64,000 nucleotides of DNA from WHSO01 sp963732875. Lineage in GTDB: Bacteria > Pseudomonadota > Alphaproteobacteria > SMXQ01. The stretch spans positions 496,001 through 560,000 of the forward strand of contig CAVTBD010000002.1 in NCBI GenBank assembly GCA_963732875.1. The letters run 5' to 3'. The position numbers and the translations under genes were made by a program. The number at the start of each line of letters is the position of its first letter. Position 1 is the stretch's first letter. The notes below the pieces were generated by a model that saw only the letters and a program-made list of their open reading frames with translations, made no database searches and was not told where the DNA came from. Of this stretch, positions 19,313 through 29,077 are shown one piece after another.

Positions 19313-20119
19313 CTACTGTTCGCTCCTGCGCGGACGCACGTAAATGGGACGGAAGGCGCCTTCCTGACGGACCTCGGCCTGGCCCTGGCGCACCAGCTCC
19401 AGGGTGGCGACGAAGGTCGAGGCCAGCGCCGAACGCTTGACGATGCCGCCCTTGAGGCCTTCCGGCAGGAAGGTCACGAGGCTCTGCCAGTCGGGGATCG
19501 CGCCGAGCAGCCGACGCAGGCGCTCGACCGCCTGCTCCACCGAATAGAGCTCCTGGGCGGCGATGTGCAGGGTGGTATCGGTGCCGCGCGACTGGATCTG
19601 GCCGTAGGCCTTGAGCAGCTCGTAGAGGCTCGGCTCGAACACCGCCTCGGTGATCACCTCGACCCCTTCGGGCGCGCCGCGCAGGAAGGTGTCGCGGCCG
19701 AGCAGCGGACGCGCGAACAGGCGCTGGCTGGCCTCCTGCATGGATTCCAGGCGGCGCAGCTGGAACGCCAGCGCCTCGGCCATCTGGGCGCCGGACGGCT
19801 GCTCCTCGTTGTCCTCGTCGTCAGGCAGCAGCAGGCGCGACTTGAGATAGGCGAGCCAGGCCGCCATCACGAGGTAGTCGGCGGCGAGCTCGAGGCTCAC
19901 GCGCTGGGCCGCGGCGATGAACACCAGGTACTGCTCGGCCAGCGCGAGGATGGAAATGCGGGTGAGATCGACCTTCTGGTCGCGGGCAAGCGTCAGCAGC
20001 AGGTCGATCGGGCCCTCGAAGCCCTCGAGATCGAGCAGAAGTTGGCCTTCGATCCCGGCAATGGCCGCGGGCTCGGTGCCGTCCGAATAGCCGTCCTGGG
20101 GGCCGTCGAAGTCGCTCAT
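19313..20119 (-). CDS. scpA: ScpA, condensin kleisin subunit
   Basis: A 268-residue kleisin that bridges SMC heads. The N-terminal FEGPIDLLLTLARDQKVDLTRI block and the following MAAWLAYLKSRLLLPDDE region are diagnostic. The C-terminal winged helix ends near FLPEGLKGGIVKRSALASTF. It lies ten bases after the M50 protease gene and four before scpB. Confidence 0.95.
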   Translation of the reverse strand: MSDFDGPQDGYSDGTEPAAIAGIEGQLLLDLEGFEGPIDLLLTLARDQKVDLTRISILALAEQYLVFIAAAQRVSLELAADYLVMAAWLAYLKSRLLLPDDEDNEEQPSGAQMAEALAFQLRRLESMQEASQRLFARPLLGRDTFLRGAPEGVEVITEAVFEPSLYELLKAYGQIQSRGTDTTLHIAAQELYSVEQAVERLRRLLGAIPDWQSLVTFLPEGLKGGIVKRSALASTFVATLELVRQGQAEVRQEGAFRPIYVRPRRSEQ

Positions 20120-20129
20120 GACAGGTAGT

Positions 20130-20822
20130 TTACCCGTGTCCGGTAAGGGTGGCGATCAGTTCGATCAGATAACTTGCGGGGATGCCCACCAGCCAGCGAA
20201 AAATGTCGAGGTTCAGGCCGATCTGGGCGCCGAGGAGCGGCAATAGGAACAGCGCCGCGATCAGGATTGCAAGCCCGAACCGCTCGAGCCTGGCGAGCGG
20301 CAGCGCAAGCGCGTCCGGCAGCAGCCCGACCGCCACCCGGCCACCGTCCAGCGGCGGCAGAGGTATCATGTTAAAAACTGCGAGCACGACATTGATAATA
20401 AGGGAATTCTTCAGGTTCTCGAAGAGCCATGGCGCGGCCCAGGACGGGGTCAGCACGGCGAGGTGCAGCAGCAGCGCGGAGAGGGTGGCGAGGACGAGGT
20501 TCATGGCCGGCCCGGCGGCCGCCACCCACACCATGTCACGGCGCGGGCGGTTGAGGCGCGAGAAGTCCACCGGCACCGGCTTGGCGTAGCCGAACATGAA
20601 CGGCGAGTGCGCCAGCAGCAGCAGCGCCGGCAGGATCAGGGTGCCGAACGGATCGACGTGGCGCAGCGGGTTGAGGCTAAGCCTTCCCGCCCGGCGCGCG
20701 GTGTCGTCGCCGAACCGCAGCGCGGCGTAGCCGTGGGCCGCCTCGTGCAGGGTGATGGCAAGGATCACCGGGATCACCCACACCGAGGCGGTGACCAGGA
20801 TCCCGGAAAAGTTGGACATCAT
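20130..20822 (-). CDS. Site-2 protease family (M50) membrane metalloprotease
   Basis: A 230-residue membrane protein with about five or six helices. HEAAH in ITLHEAAHGYAAL supplies the zinc ligands and catalytic glutamate, and NMIPLPPLDGGRV supplies the conserved NPxxPLDGG-like segment with the third ligand aspartate. The first of two ATGs overlaps the nagZ stop as ATGA, so the genes are coupled. Substrate unknown; members cleave transmembrane anchors. Confidence 0.93.
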   Translation of the reverse strand: MMSNFSGILVTASVWVIPVILAITLHEAAHGYAALRFGDDTARRAGRLSLNPLRHVDPFGTLILPALLLLAHSPFMFGYAKPVPVDFSRLNRPRRDMVWVAAAGPAMNLVLATLSALLLHLAVLTPSWAAPWLFENLKNSLIINVVLAVFNMIPLPPLDGGRVAVGLLPDALALPLARLERFGLAILIAALFLLPLLGAQIGLNLDIFRWLVGIPASYLIELIATLTGHG

Positions 20823-21856
20823 CGGGCCTCTCCCGCGACGGGTGAAATCAGGGTATCGAGCTCGGCCAGCGCCGCGCCCGCGTCGAAATCGGGCGCCGCG
20901 GCGAGCGCACCCAGCGAGCGCGCGAGGCGGTCCGCCGTGGCCGGGCCGACGGCGCCGGTCGCCTCCGCGATCGCGGCCATCTCCGCCATGTTGCCGTTGC
21001 AATGGAGCGCGAGGTCGCAGCCGGCGGCGAGCGCGCCCCGGGCGCGGGCGCCGAAATCCCCCGCGAGCGCGCCCATGGAAAGATCGTCGGAGATAATCAC
21101 GCCGTCGAAGCCGATCTCGCCCCGCACCACATCGACGATCACGGTCGGCGACAGCGTCGCCGGAGCGTCCGCGTCATAGGCCTCAAAGACCACGTGGGCG
21201 GTCATGGCCCAGGGTTCCGGCGCGCGCCGCCCGGCGAGCGCGCGGAACGGTGCGAAGTCGCGCGAGGCAAGCTCGGCCTTGCTGGCCGCCACCCGGGGCA
21301 GGCCCTTGTGGCTGTCGATGCCGGCGCGGCCGTGACCCGGCACGTGCTTGAGCACCGGCAGCACGCCCGCCGCCAGCAGACCATCGCAAAAGGCGGCGCC
21401 GAGGGTCGCCACCGGCTCCGGGTCGGGGGCGAAGGCGCGGTCGCCGATGATGGGGTCGGCGCCTTCCACCGGCACGTCGAGCACCGGCGCGCAATCGACC
21501 GTGATGCCGAGCGCGGCGAGCTCGGCGCCGATCAACTGCGCGTTGAGCGCGACGGCGCGGCGCGCGGCCTCGCGGTTGGTGCGGGCGAGCCGGCCGAACA
21601 GGGCGGCGGGCGACGCGGCGCGCCAGTGGGGCGGCACGAGGCGCGCCACCCTGCCCCCTTCCTGGTCGATCAGCACGGGCGCGTCGGCGCGGCCGACGAT
21701 GGCGCGCAACTCTGCCACCAGCGCCGCGACCTGGGCGGGCGTCTCCACATTACGTGCGAACAGGATGAAGCCGAGCGGATCGGCGTCGCGGAAAAAGCGC
21801 CGCTCGTCGTCGCCGGGCGTCTTGCCCGCGACACCCAGGATCAGAGCCCTGGGCAC
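20819..21856 (-). CDS. nagZ: NagZ, beta-N-acetylhexosaminidase (peptidoglycan recycling)
   Basis: A 345-residue GH3 enzyme of the cytosol that removes N-acetylglucosamine from anhydromuropeptides. KHVPGHGRAGIDSHKGLP is the NagZ signature containing the catalytic Asp/His pair, and FDGVIISDDLSMGAL carries the nucleophile aspartate. It starts with GTG and overlaps the protease gene downstream by four bases. The upstream SPOR gene ends five bases before it. Confidence 0.95.
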   Translation of the reverse strand: MPRALILGVAGKTPGDDERRFFRDADPLGFILFARNVETPAQVAALVAELRAIVGRADAPVLIDQEGGRVARLVPPHWRAASPAALFGRLARTNREAARRAVALNAQLIGAELAALGITVDCAPVLDVPVEGADPIIGDRAFAPDPEPVATLGAAFCDGLLAAGVLPVLKHVPGHGRAGIDSHKGLPRVAASKAELASRDFAPFRALAGRRAPEPWAMTAHVVFEAYDADAPATLSPTVIVDVVRGEIGFDGVIISDDLSMGALAGDFGARARGALAAGCDLALHCNGNMAEMAAIAEATGAVGPATADRLARSLGALAAAPDFDAGAALAELDTLISPVAGEAR

Positions 21857-21860
21857 CGGC

Positions 21861-22712
21861 TCAGGACTTGACGGGGATGCAGCCGACCTTGCGCACCTTG
21901 AGCTTGCTGCACAGGGCGCCGGCGGCGGCGCGGTCGGCGAAGGCGCCGGCGCGCATGCGGAAGTAGACCCCCTTCTTGCCGAGGTCGACGCGCACCACCT
22001 CCGACGGCACGCTGCCGAGCACGTCGCTGTTGGCCTTGAGGATGCGCGCGAGCGCGGCCTTGGCGCGGGCCTGGTCCTTGGACGCGCCGAGCTGCACGCG
22101 CCAGCTGCCAGCCACCGCGGCGGTCTGCTTCGCGGCGGGCTTAGATGCCGGCGACGCCTTGGCCTCCTGCTTGGGCATGGTCGGCGGCGTCACCGGGACC
22201 TTGGCGACCTCGGCTGCCGGGGCCTGGGTCGCCGCCTGGTCCGCCGGGCGCGACTGGATCGCGGGGGCCGGCGGCACCGCCGGTCCCTTGGGCGGGGCGG
22301 GTTCGGCCTCGGCCTTGGGCCGCGCCACCGGGGTCTCTGCCGGCGGCAGCAGCTGCTCGACCTTCTGGGGCTGGCCGTTCGAGTTGAGCTGGTTGAACAC
22401 CTGCATGTCGCGGTTGGGGACGGCGAGTCCACCGGGCTCGGCCGGGCGCTCCTTGATCGGCTGCTTGTCGGCGCTGATCACCGGCACCACCGCGCCGGGA
22501 TCGCGATGGCCCTGGCTGGTAGCGTACCAGGCGATGCCGCCGAAGCCGGCGAGCGCGGCCAGCGCCACCACGCCCCCCAGCACGCGGCGTCGGAACACGC
22601 GGCGCGGGTCCGGGCCGGGCCGGTCGTAGGGATCGACGTCGAACGCGCGCTCCTCGCCCTCGTCGAAGCGCGGCTCGAAACGCGGCCCGTTCTGGCCCTG
22701 ATCGGAAGTCAT
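21861..22712 (-). CDS. SPOR domain membrane protein
   Basis: A 283-residue bitopic protein. A short acidic cytoplasmic part precedes one helix (VLGGVVALAALAGFGGIAWYA), a long proline/alanine-rich periplasmic linker and a C-terminal SPOR domain of about 75 residues beginning GSWRVQLGASKDQA. SPOR domains bind denuded glycan strands at the septum, so a division role is likely. The ATG at 22712 overlaps the argS stop by one base; a TTG one codon upstream is less likely. Confidence 0.92.
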   Translation of the reverse strand: MTSDQGQNGPRFEPRFDEGEERAFDVDPYDRPGPDPRRVFRRRVLGGVVALAALAGFGGIAWYATSQGHRDPGAVVPVISADKQPIKERPAEPGGLAVPNRDMQVFNQLNSNGQPQKVEQLLPPAETPVARPKAEAEPAPPKGPAVPPAPAIQSRPADQAATQAPAAEVAKVPVTPPTMPKQEAKASPASKPAAKQTAAVAGSWRVQLGASKDQARAKAALARILKANSDVLGSVPSEVVRVDLGKKGVYFRMRAGAFADRAAAGALCSKLKVRKVGCIPVKS

Positions 22713-24465
22713 CAACGCATCTCCTCAACCGGTTGGACGCCGAGCACGCCGAGGCCCGACGCAATCACCGCCTGCACGGCCCGCACCAGCGCGAGACGGT
22801 CGCGCGCCTTGGTCTCGTCGTCCACCAGGAAGCGGGCATCGGCGTCGGCATTGCCCTTGTTCCAGAGCCCGTGGAAGGCGGCGGCGACATCCTGCAGGTA
22901 GTAGGCGACGCGGTGGGGCTCATGGGCTTCGGCGGCGCTTTCGACGATTCGCGGCCAAGCCGCCATCAGCCGGATCAAATCAATCTCTTCGCCCGCGGTC
23001 AAGCTGTCGAGCGGCGCGGCCAGCAGGCTCGCGGTATCGGTGGCGACGCCGGGCAGATCGTTGGCCGCGTTGCGGAACACCGAGCACGCCCGGGCATGGG
23101 CGTACTGGACGTAGAACACCGGATTGTCGCGGGTCTGCTCCAGCACCTTCTGCAGGTCGAACTCGAGCGCGGCATCGTTGGAGCGCGTCAGCATGATGAA
23201 GCGCACGACGTCCTTGCCGACCTCGTCCACCACCTCGTTGAGGGTGACGAAGGTGCCGGCGCGCTTGGACATCTTGACCGGCTCGCCGCCGTCGAGCAGC
23301 GAAACGAGCTGGCACAGCTTGACGTCCAGCGTCGCCTTGCCGCCGGTCAGCGCCTTGACCGCCGCCTGCGACGCGCTTGACGTAGCCGCCGTGGTCGGCG
23401 CCCCACACGTCGATCAGGATGTTGAAGCCGCGCTCGTATCTTGTCGAGGTGATAGGCGATATCGGAGGCGAAATAGGTCCACGAGCCGTCCGACTTGCGC
23501 AACGGCCGGTCCACGTCGTCGCCGAACTCGGTCGACCTGAACAGGGTCTGCGGGCGCGGCTCCCAGTCTTCGGGCTTCTTGCCCTTGGGCGGCTCGAGCG
23601 TGCCGGTGTAGATCAGCCCGGCCTCATCGAGCCGCTTGAACGCCTCGTCCACCCGCCCCGCCTCGACCAGTGCGCGTTCGGAGGAGAAGACATCGTGGGC
23701 GACGCCGAGCTGCTTCAGATCGCTGCGGATCATCTCCATCATGGCGCCGATGGCGAACGCACGCACCGGGGCGAGCCAGGTCTCCTCGGGCGCGCCGAGC
23801 CAGAGCGCGCCGTCGCGCTTCGCCAGCGCGTGGCCGACCGCTTTAAGATAATCGCCGGGATAGAGCCCTTCCGGGATCGCGCCGATGTCCTCGCCCAGTG
23901 CCTCGCGGTAGCGCAGATGGGCCGAGCGTGCCAGCACGTCTACCTGGGCGCCGGCGTCGTTGACGTAATATTCGCGCGTCACTGCGAAGCCGGCCTTGGC
24001 CAGCAGCGACGCCAGCACGTCGCCGACCACCGCGCCGCGGGCATGGCCGACGTGCATCGGCCCGGTCGGGTTGGCCGAGACATATTCTACGTTGATGCGC
24101 CGCCCGGCGCCGATGTCCGAGTTGCCGTAGGCGGCGCCGGCTTCGAGGATGTCGCGCAGGCGGCCGATCCAGAACGGGCGCGCGAGCGTCATGTTGATGA
24201 AGCCGGGGCCCGCCACCACCACCTTCTCCACCGCGTGGTGGGCGCCGAGCCGGTCGGCGAGAAGCTGGGCGAGGTCGCGCGGCTTCATGCCGGCGTCCTT
24301 GGACAGCACCAGGGCGGCATTGGTGGTGACATCACCGTAGGCCGCCTCGCGCGGCGGCTCGCAGGTGAAGCGTGCGGCTTCGAGCCCGGCCGGGACCAGG
24401 CCCTCGCCCGCCAGGTCCTCGATCACTTTGGCAATCTCGGCGTGGAAATCTCTGAAAAGATTCAT
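22712..24465 (-). pseudogene. argS: argS, arginyl-tRNA synthetase, frame broken twice
   Basis: Two large conserved parts are present. Residues 1-345 from MNLFRDFHAEI carry the HIGH motif in SANPTGPMHVGHARG; the C-terminal part from VKMSKRAGTFVTLNEVV to the end at 22712 carries the KMSKS-type loop and the tRNA-binding helices. Between them, NILIDVWGADHGGYVKRV lies in a third frame: one extra base near 23438 (expected DKIERGF) and one near 23369 (expected YVKRVQAAVKAL). Joined, the protein has normal length. As ArgRS is essential, sequencing errors are likely. It follows dgt by ten bases. Confidence 0.93.
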
Positions 24466-24475
24466 ACTTTCTGTC

Positions 24476-25683
24476 TTACCTCGGCATCTCGATCGGGCCG
24501 ATCAGGCGGCGGTACTCGGTCACCGCGTAGCGGTCGGTCATGCCCGCGATGTAGTCGCTCACCACCCGCGCCAGCCCGGCGCGGTCCATATCCCGGGTCG
24601 GCGCCCGCCATTCCCCGGGCAACGCGTCGGGCCTGCCCATGAACAGCTCGAACAGCTCGCGCACCACCCGGCCGCCGGCCTGGGTCATGGCGATGACGCG
24701 CTCGTGGCGGTACATGCGGGCGAACAGGAACCGCTTGAGCGCGCGGTCGTTTTCCGCCATCGCGTCGGAAAAAGCAATCACCGCGTCATCGTGATGACGG
24801 ACCTCGTCGGCGCTCGCGGGCCGGGCATGGGCGATGCGCCCGCGCGATTCCGCCAGGAGGTCGGTGACCATGGCGTTGATCATGCGCCGGATCGATCTCA
24901 TAGACCAGACGCGAGCGCTCGAGTCCGGGATAGCGCGCGGCGACCTCGGTGAACACCGGCCCGGCGAGCGGCACCGGGGCAAGGTCGGGGATGTCGAACA
25001 GGCCGGCGCGCAGGCCGTCGTCGATGTCGTGGTTGTTGTAGGCGATGTCGTCGGAGAGCGAGGCCACCTGTGCCTCGGCCGAGGCATAGGTGGAAAGCTC
25101 CAGCGAGAAGCGCGCGTCGAAATCGAGAATCGCCGCCGGGATCGCCTCACCCGCGCCCCCCACCGCGCGCACCAGCGGCCCGTTGTGCTTGACCACGCCC
25201 TCCAGCGTCTCCCAGGTCAGATTGAGCCCGTCGAAATCGGCGTAGCGGTGCTCGAGGCTGGTGAGGATCCGCAGCGTCTGGGCGTTGTGGTCGAAGCCGC
25301 CGTAATCCGCCATGACGGCATCGAGCGCGTCTTCGCCGGCATGGCCGAACGGCGTGTGGCCGAGGTCGTGGGCGAGCGCCAGCGCCTCGGCCAGGTCCTC
25401 GTTGAGGCCGAGCGCGCGGGCGATCACGCGCGCGATCTGGCTCACCTCCAGCGAATGGGTCAGCCGGGTGCGGTAGTAGTCGCCCTCGTGATAGACGAAC
25501 ACCTGGGTCTTGTGCTTGAGGCGGCGGAACGCGGCGGAATGGATCGACCCGGTCGCGGTCGCGCTGGAACTCCGAGCGGCCCGAGGTGCCGGGCTCGGCC
25601 ACGAGCCGGCCCCGGCTTTGCGCCGGGTCGCAGGCATAGGGGGCGAGTCTCGGCCCGTAGGTGTCGCTGGCGTGGCTGTCCAT
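24476..25683 (-). pseudogene. dgt: dgt, dGTP triphosphohydrolase-like protein, frame broken twice
   Basis: The ATG at 25683 gives MDSHASDTYGPRLAPYACDP, the usual N-terminus, up to SEFQRDRDRV. One surplus base near 25545 then shifts the frame to IHSAAFRRLKHKTQVFVY, HSLEVSQIAR and the HD motif HDLGHTPFGHAGE. A second surplus base near 24895 follows SRLVYEI and shifts again into RRMINAMVTDLL and the C-terminus. All parts of the roughly 400-residue HD-domain enzyme are present, so it is probably intact in the organism. It hydrolyses dGTP to deoxyguanosine and tripolyphosphate. Divergent from erpA. Confidence 0.92.
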
Positions 25684-25762
25684 GGCGTCCGTGGTTTCCG
25701 CGCGGGCACTCTCCCACGGGGGGATGGCGGCTTCAAGGGAGGCGAGCCCCCGCCCGGGCGGG

Positions 25763-25792
25763 TTTGAAAACGCCCCCTTTACCCCCTATATA
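25763..25792 (+). promoter_or_regulatory. Sigma-70-type promoter of erpA
   Basis: TTGAAA at 25763-25768 and TATATA at 25787-25792 are 18 bases apart in the short divergent region before erpA. A start point near 25799 would give a leader of about 35 bases. The leader folds as GGCGCGG (25803-25809) with CCGCGCC (25817-25823), a hairpin directly touching the Shine-Dalgarno GGAGGAG. Confidence 0.6.
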
Positions 25793-25834
25793 AGCCCATG
25801 AAGGCGCGGTAGAATCCCGCGCCGGAGGAGCACC

Positions 25835-26188
25835 ATGACCGTTACAGAGACGACCCAGCCCCAGGTTACGCTCAGCGCGCGTGCGGCCCAGCGCATCAGG
25901 GCGCTCGCCGGGCAGGCCGAGCACAAGGGCCTGACCCTGCGCCTCGCGGTGCAGGGCGGCGGCTGCTCGGGATTCTCCTATGGCTTTACGTTCGACGACG
26001 AGAAGCGCGACGACGACCTCTCGGTCGAGCGCGACGGCGCGATGCTGCTGATCGACGAGGTTTCCCTCGGGCTGCTCGGCGGCGCCGAGATCGACTACGT
26101 CGAGGAGATGGTGGGGGCCTCCTTCGTGGTGCGCAATCCCAACGCCACCGCGTCATGCGGCTGCGGCAACTCGTTCTCCGTCGGCTAG
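25835..26188 (+). CDS. erpA: ErpA-type A-type iron-sulfur carrier
   Basis: A 117-residue A-type carrier that delivers Fe-S clusters to apoproteins. The three conserved cysteines are seen in GGGCSGFSY and in the C-terminal SCGCGNSF. The spacing and length match IscA/ErpA/HesB proteins, and the alphaproteobacterial partner order dgt/erpA/xthA supports ErpA. A GGAGGAG ribosome site is five bases from the ATG, and a strong terminator follows. Confidence 0.92.
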   Translation: MTVTETTQPQVTLSARAAQRIRALAGQAEHKGLTLRLAVQGGGCSGFSYGFTFDDEKRDDDLSVERDGAMLLIDEVSLGLLGGAEIDYVEEMVGASFVVRNPNATASCGCGNSFSVG

Positions 26189-26238
26189 AAATGACCCACC
26201 GCGCGGGCTGACGCCGCCCGTCGAGGCTGTTAAAGTCG

Positions 26239-26260
26239 GGGCCCGCTTGCGGGCCCTTTT
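26239..26260 (+). terminator. Rho-independent terminator of erpA
   Basis: The perfect eight-base stem GGGCCCGC (26239-26246) and GCGGGCCC (26249-26256) with a two-base loop is followed by TTTT, about 50 bases after the erpA stop. Confidence 0.85.
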
Positions 26261-26301
26261 CGCGTCCGCCCCGTCCCGTCCCTCTCTCCGGCAGGTGCCC
26301 C

Positions 26302-27087
26302 TTGGCCAAGATCGCCACCTGGAACGTCAACTCGATCAAGGCACGGCTTCCCAACGTGCTCGACTGGCTCGGGGAATTCTCCCCCGACGTCGTCTGTCTG
26401 CAGGAGATCAAGTGCGTGACGGAGAACTTCCCCATGATCGAGATCGAGGACGCGGGCTATGCCTGCGCCGTGCTCGGCCAGAAGAGCTACAACGGCGTCG
26501 CCATCCTGGCGCGCGGCGGCCTCGAGGACGTGCGCGAGGGCCTGCCCGGCGGCGGGGACGAGGAGCAGGCGCGCTACATCGAGGCCGTGACCCGGCTCGA
26601 CGGACGCATGGTGCGCATCGCCTCGATCTACCTGCCCAACGGCAACCCGGTCGATTCCGACAAGTTCCCCTACAAGCTCGCCTGGATGGAGCGCCTGCGC
26701 GACCACGCGCGCGACCTGCTCGCGCTCGAGGAGCCGGTGGTGCTGGCGGGCGACTACAACGTGATCCCGGCGGACGGCGACGTCTACGACCCGGACGGCT
26801 GGCGCGACGACGCCCTGTTCCGCCTCGAGGTGCGCCGCAGGTTCCGCGAGATCCTCAACCTCGGCTATACCGAAGCCTACCGAACGCTGCACAAGGAAGT
26901 CGGCCGCTACACCTTCTGGGACTATCAGGGCGGCGCCTGGAACAAGGACTTCGGCCTGCGCATCGATCACATGCTGCTGTCGCCCCAGGCGGTCGACCTG
27001 CTCGAAGCCTGCGACATCGACCGCAAGCCGCGCGGCAAACCCAAGGCCTCCGACCACACCCCGGTCTGGTGCACGCTCGCGACGTGA
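26302..27087 (+). CDS. xthA: Exodeoxyribonuclease III
   Basis: A 261-residue member of the ExoIII/AP-endonuclease family that repairs abasic sites. The TTG at 26302 gives MAKIATWNVNSIKARL, the exact family start; no ATG is available near. Catalytic segments are LQEIK, GDYNVIPA, RIDHMLLS and the final SDHTPVW. It is followed after seven bases by the MFS gene on the same strand. Confidence 0.95.
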   Translation: MAKIATWNVNSIKARLPNVLDWLGEFSPDVVCLQEIKCVTENFPMIEIEDAGYACAVLGQKSYNGVAILARGGLEDVREGLPGGGDEEQARYIEAVTRLDGRMVRIASIYLPNGNPVDSDKFPYKLAWMERLRDHARDLLALEEPVVLAGDYNVIPADGDVYDPDGWRDDALFRLEVRRRFREILNLGYTEAYRTLHKEVGRYTFWDYQGGAWNKDFGLRIDHMLLSPQAVDLLEACDIDRKPRGKPKASDHTPVWCTLAT

Positions 27088-27094
27088 GCCCGCG

Positions 27095-28360
27095 ATGACC
27101 CGCGCGATCCGTCAGCTTACCGCGCTGTTCCTCGGCTTCGGCCTGCTGACCCTCGCCAACGGGCTGGTGAGCACGCTGCTGGCGCTGCGCATGGGCATCG
27201 AGGGCTTCGCGCTGGAGACCGCCGGCCTCGTCATGTCGGCCCAGGCGCTCGGCTTCGTGATCGGCCCGTTCTTCGTGCCGCGCCTCATCCATCGCGTCGG
27301 CCACATCCGCCTGTTCACCATCCTCTCCGCGCTTGCCGCCGCCGCGACGCTCACGCTGCCGCTCTACATCCACCCCGTGCTGTGGCTCGCGTTGCGCGCC
27401 GCCACCGGCTTCTCGCTCGCGGGCTGCTCCATGATCCTCGAGAGCTGGCTCAACCACCGCACCGGCTCGGACATGCGCGGGCGCGTGCTCGCGGTCTACA
27501 TGAGCGTCAACTATCTCGCCTTCGGCCTCGGCCAGTTCCTGCTGCTGGCGGGCGCGCCCGAGAACTTCAAGCTGTTCTCGATCGCCGCGATCCTGTTCGC
27601 CCTCGCCCTGCTGCCGGTCGCCGCCACGCGCATCGGCGAGCCCGATCGGCCCGAGCCCCGCATCCCCTCGTTCCGGCGCCTGTGGCACCTGTCGCCGCTC
27701 GGTACCGTCGGCTGCTTCTGCGCCGGCTTCATGGGCACGGCATTCATCGCCGCCGGGCCCCTGTTCGCCCGTGCGCGCGGGTTCCCGACCGGGGAGATCG
27801 CCGTATTCATGGGTTTCGCCGTGATCGCCGGGCTGGTGCTGCAGCTGCCCATGGGCCGCCTGTCCGACCGCATGGACCGGCGACGCCTGATCGCGGTGGT
27901 CGCTTTCGCCGCGGCCTGCGCGGCGCTGACCGTGGGCTTCGGCTCGCTACTCGGCGCAACGGTCGCGATCGCCACGGCGGCGGCCTATGGCGGCATCGTC
28001 TACACGCTCTATCCCCTCGCCGTCGCCCATGCCAACGACGTGGTTTCCCCGCGCGACACGGTGACGGTGAGCGCCGGGCTGATCTTCTGCTCGGGGCTCG
28101 GCGCCACCGCCGGCCCGGTGGTTGCCACCAGCACCATGCGCTATCTCGGACCGGCCGGCCTGTTCATCACCATCGCGCTGGTCGCCGCGGCGCTCGGCGC
28201 GTTCGCCGCATGGCGCGCGTTCGTGGCCGAGCCGGTGCCCGACGCCGACCGCACCGGGTTCATGCCGATGGCGCCGGCAACCCCGGCGGCGGTGGAGCTC
28301 GACCCGCGCGCCACGCCCCCCGACGCCGTCGTGGTGCTCGGCCCCGACGACCCCGCGTAA
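27095..28360 (+). CDS. MFS transporter (YcaD-like)
   Basis: A 421-residue membrane protein with about twelve hydrophobic segments and a soluble C-terminal tail of about 35 residues. The loop GPFFVPRLIHRVGHIRLF after helix 2 and ESWLNHRTGSDMRGRVLA after helix 4 are typical of the YcaD-like group of major facilitator carriers. Substrate unknown. The ATG follows xthA by seven bases. Its end lies 18 bases from the convergent kdpE end, with no visible terminator between. Confidence 0.9.
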   Translation: MTRAIRQLTALFLGFGLLTLANGLVSTLLALRMGIEGFALETAGLVMSAQALGFVIGPFFVPRLIHRVGHIRLFTILSALAAAATLTLPLYIHPVLWLALRAATGFSLAGCSMILESWLNHRTGSDMRGRVLAVYMSVNYLAFGLGQFLLLAGAPENFKLFSIAAILFALALLPVAATRIGEPDRPEPRIPSFRRLWHLSPLGTVGCFCAGFMGTAFIAAGPLFARARGFPTGEIAVFMGFAVIAGLVLQLPMGRLSDRMDRRRLIAVVAFAAACAALTVGFGSLLGATVAIATAAAYGGIVYTLYPLAVAHANDVVSPRDTVTVSAGLIFCSGLGATAGPVVATSTMRYLGPAGLFITIALVAAALGAFAAWRAFVAEPVPDADRTGFMPMAPATPAAVELDPRATPPDAVVVLGPDDPA

Positions 28361-28378
28361 AGCCCGTGGCCGGGCAGC

Positions 28379-29077
28379 CTAGTCTTCCGGAACCAGCAGC
28401 CGGTACCCGACGCCGGGCTCGTTGCTGATGAACCGTGGCGCGGCAGGATCGTCCTCCAGCTTCTGGCGGAGGTGGCCGATATAGACCCGAAGGTAATGAA
28501 ACTCGTTTTCGTGAGCCGGCCCCCATACCTCGCGCAGCATATGCTGGTGCGTCACAATTCTGCCCGCGTTCTGCGCCAGCACCCGCAGAATGTCGAATTC
28601 CCGACGTGATAGCTTCACACTCTTGCCGGCGACGCTCACCTTGTGCCGCGCCAAATCGACGCGGAGGTCGCCAGCTACGATATCTGAGGTGTTATTATCC
28701 TGCCCCCTGCGCGGGCGCAGAGCCGCGCGAACCCGTGCCACCAACTCGGCAATCCCGAACGGCTTGGTGACGTAGTCATTGGCGCCAAGGTCGAGCGCCG
28801 CTACCTTCTCGGCTTCGCCGGCGCGCACCGAGAGGATGATGATGGGAACGTCGGACCATTCGCGGATGCGGGTCACGACCTCCTGGCCGTCGACGTCTGG
28901 AAGCCCCAGATCGAGGAGCACGAGATCCGGCCGTTCGGTCGCGCATTTCTCGATGCCCTCCTCGCCACGCGCGGCCTCGACGACGTCGTATCCATGCGCC
29001 CCCAGGCTGATCCTGAGGAACTTCCGGATCTGCGGTTCGTCATCAACGACCAGTATGCGCGGGCCGGGTTCGCTCAA
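28379..29077 (-). CDS. kdpE: KdpE, response regulator of potassium uptake
   Basis: A 232-residue OmpR-type regulator. The receiver domain has the acidic pair VVDDE at residues 10-14 and phospho-acceptor Asp56 in LVLLDLGLP; the C-terminal winged helix begins near residue 130. The TTG start at 29077 is chosen because AGGAGGG lies eight bases upstream, giving a 35-base overlap with kdpD. It is expected to activate the kdp operon when KdpD senses low potassium. Confidence 0.94.
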   Translation of the reverse strand: MSEPGPRILVVDDEPQIRKFLRISLGAHGYDVVEAARGEEGIEKCATERPDLVLLDLGLPDVDGQEVVTRIREWSDVPIIILSVRAGEAEKVAALDLGANDYVTKPFGIAELVARVRAALRPRRGQDNNTSDIVAGDLRVDLARHKVSVAGKSVKLSRREFDILRVLAQNAGRIVTHQHMLREVWGPAHENEFHYLRVYIGHLRQKLEDDPAAPRFISNEPGVGYRLLVPED

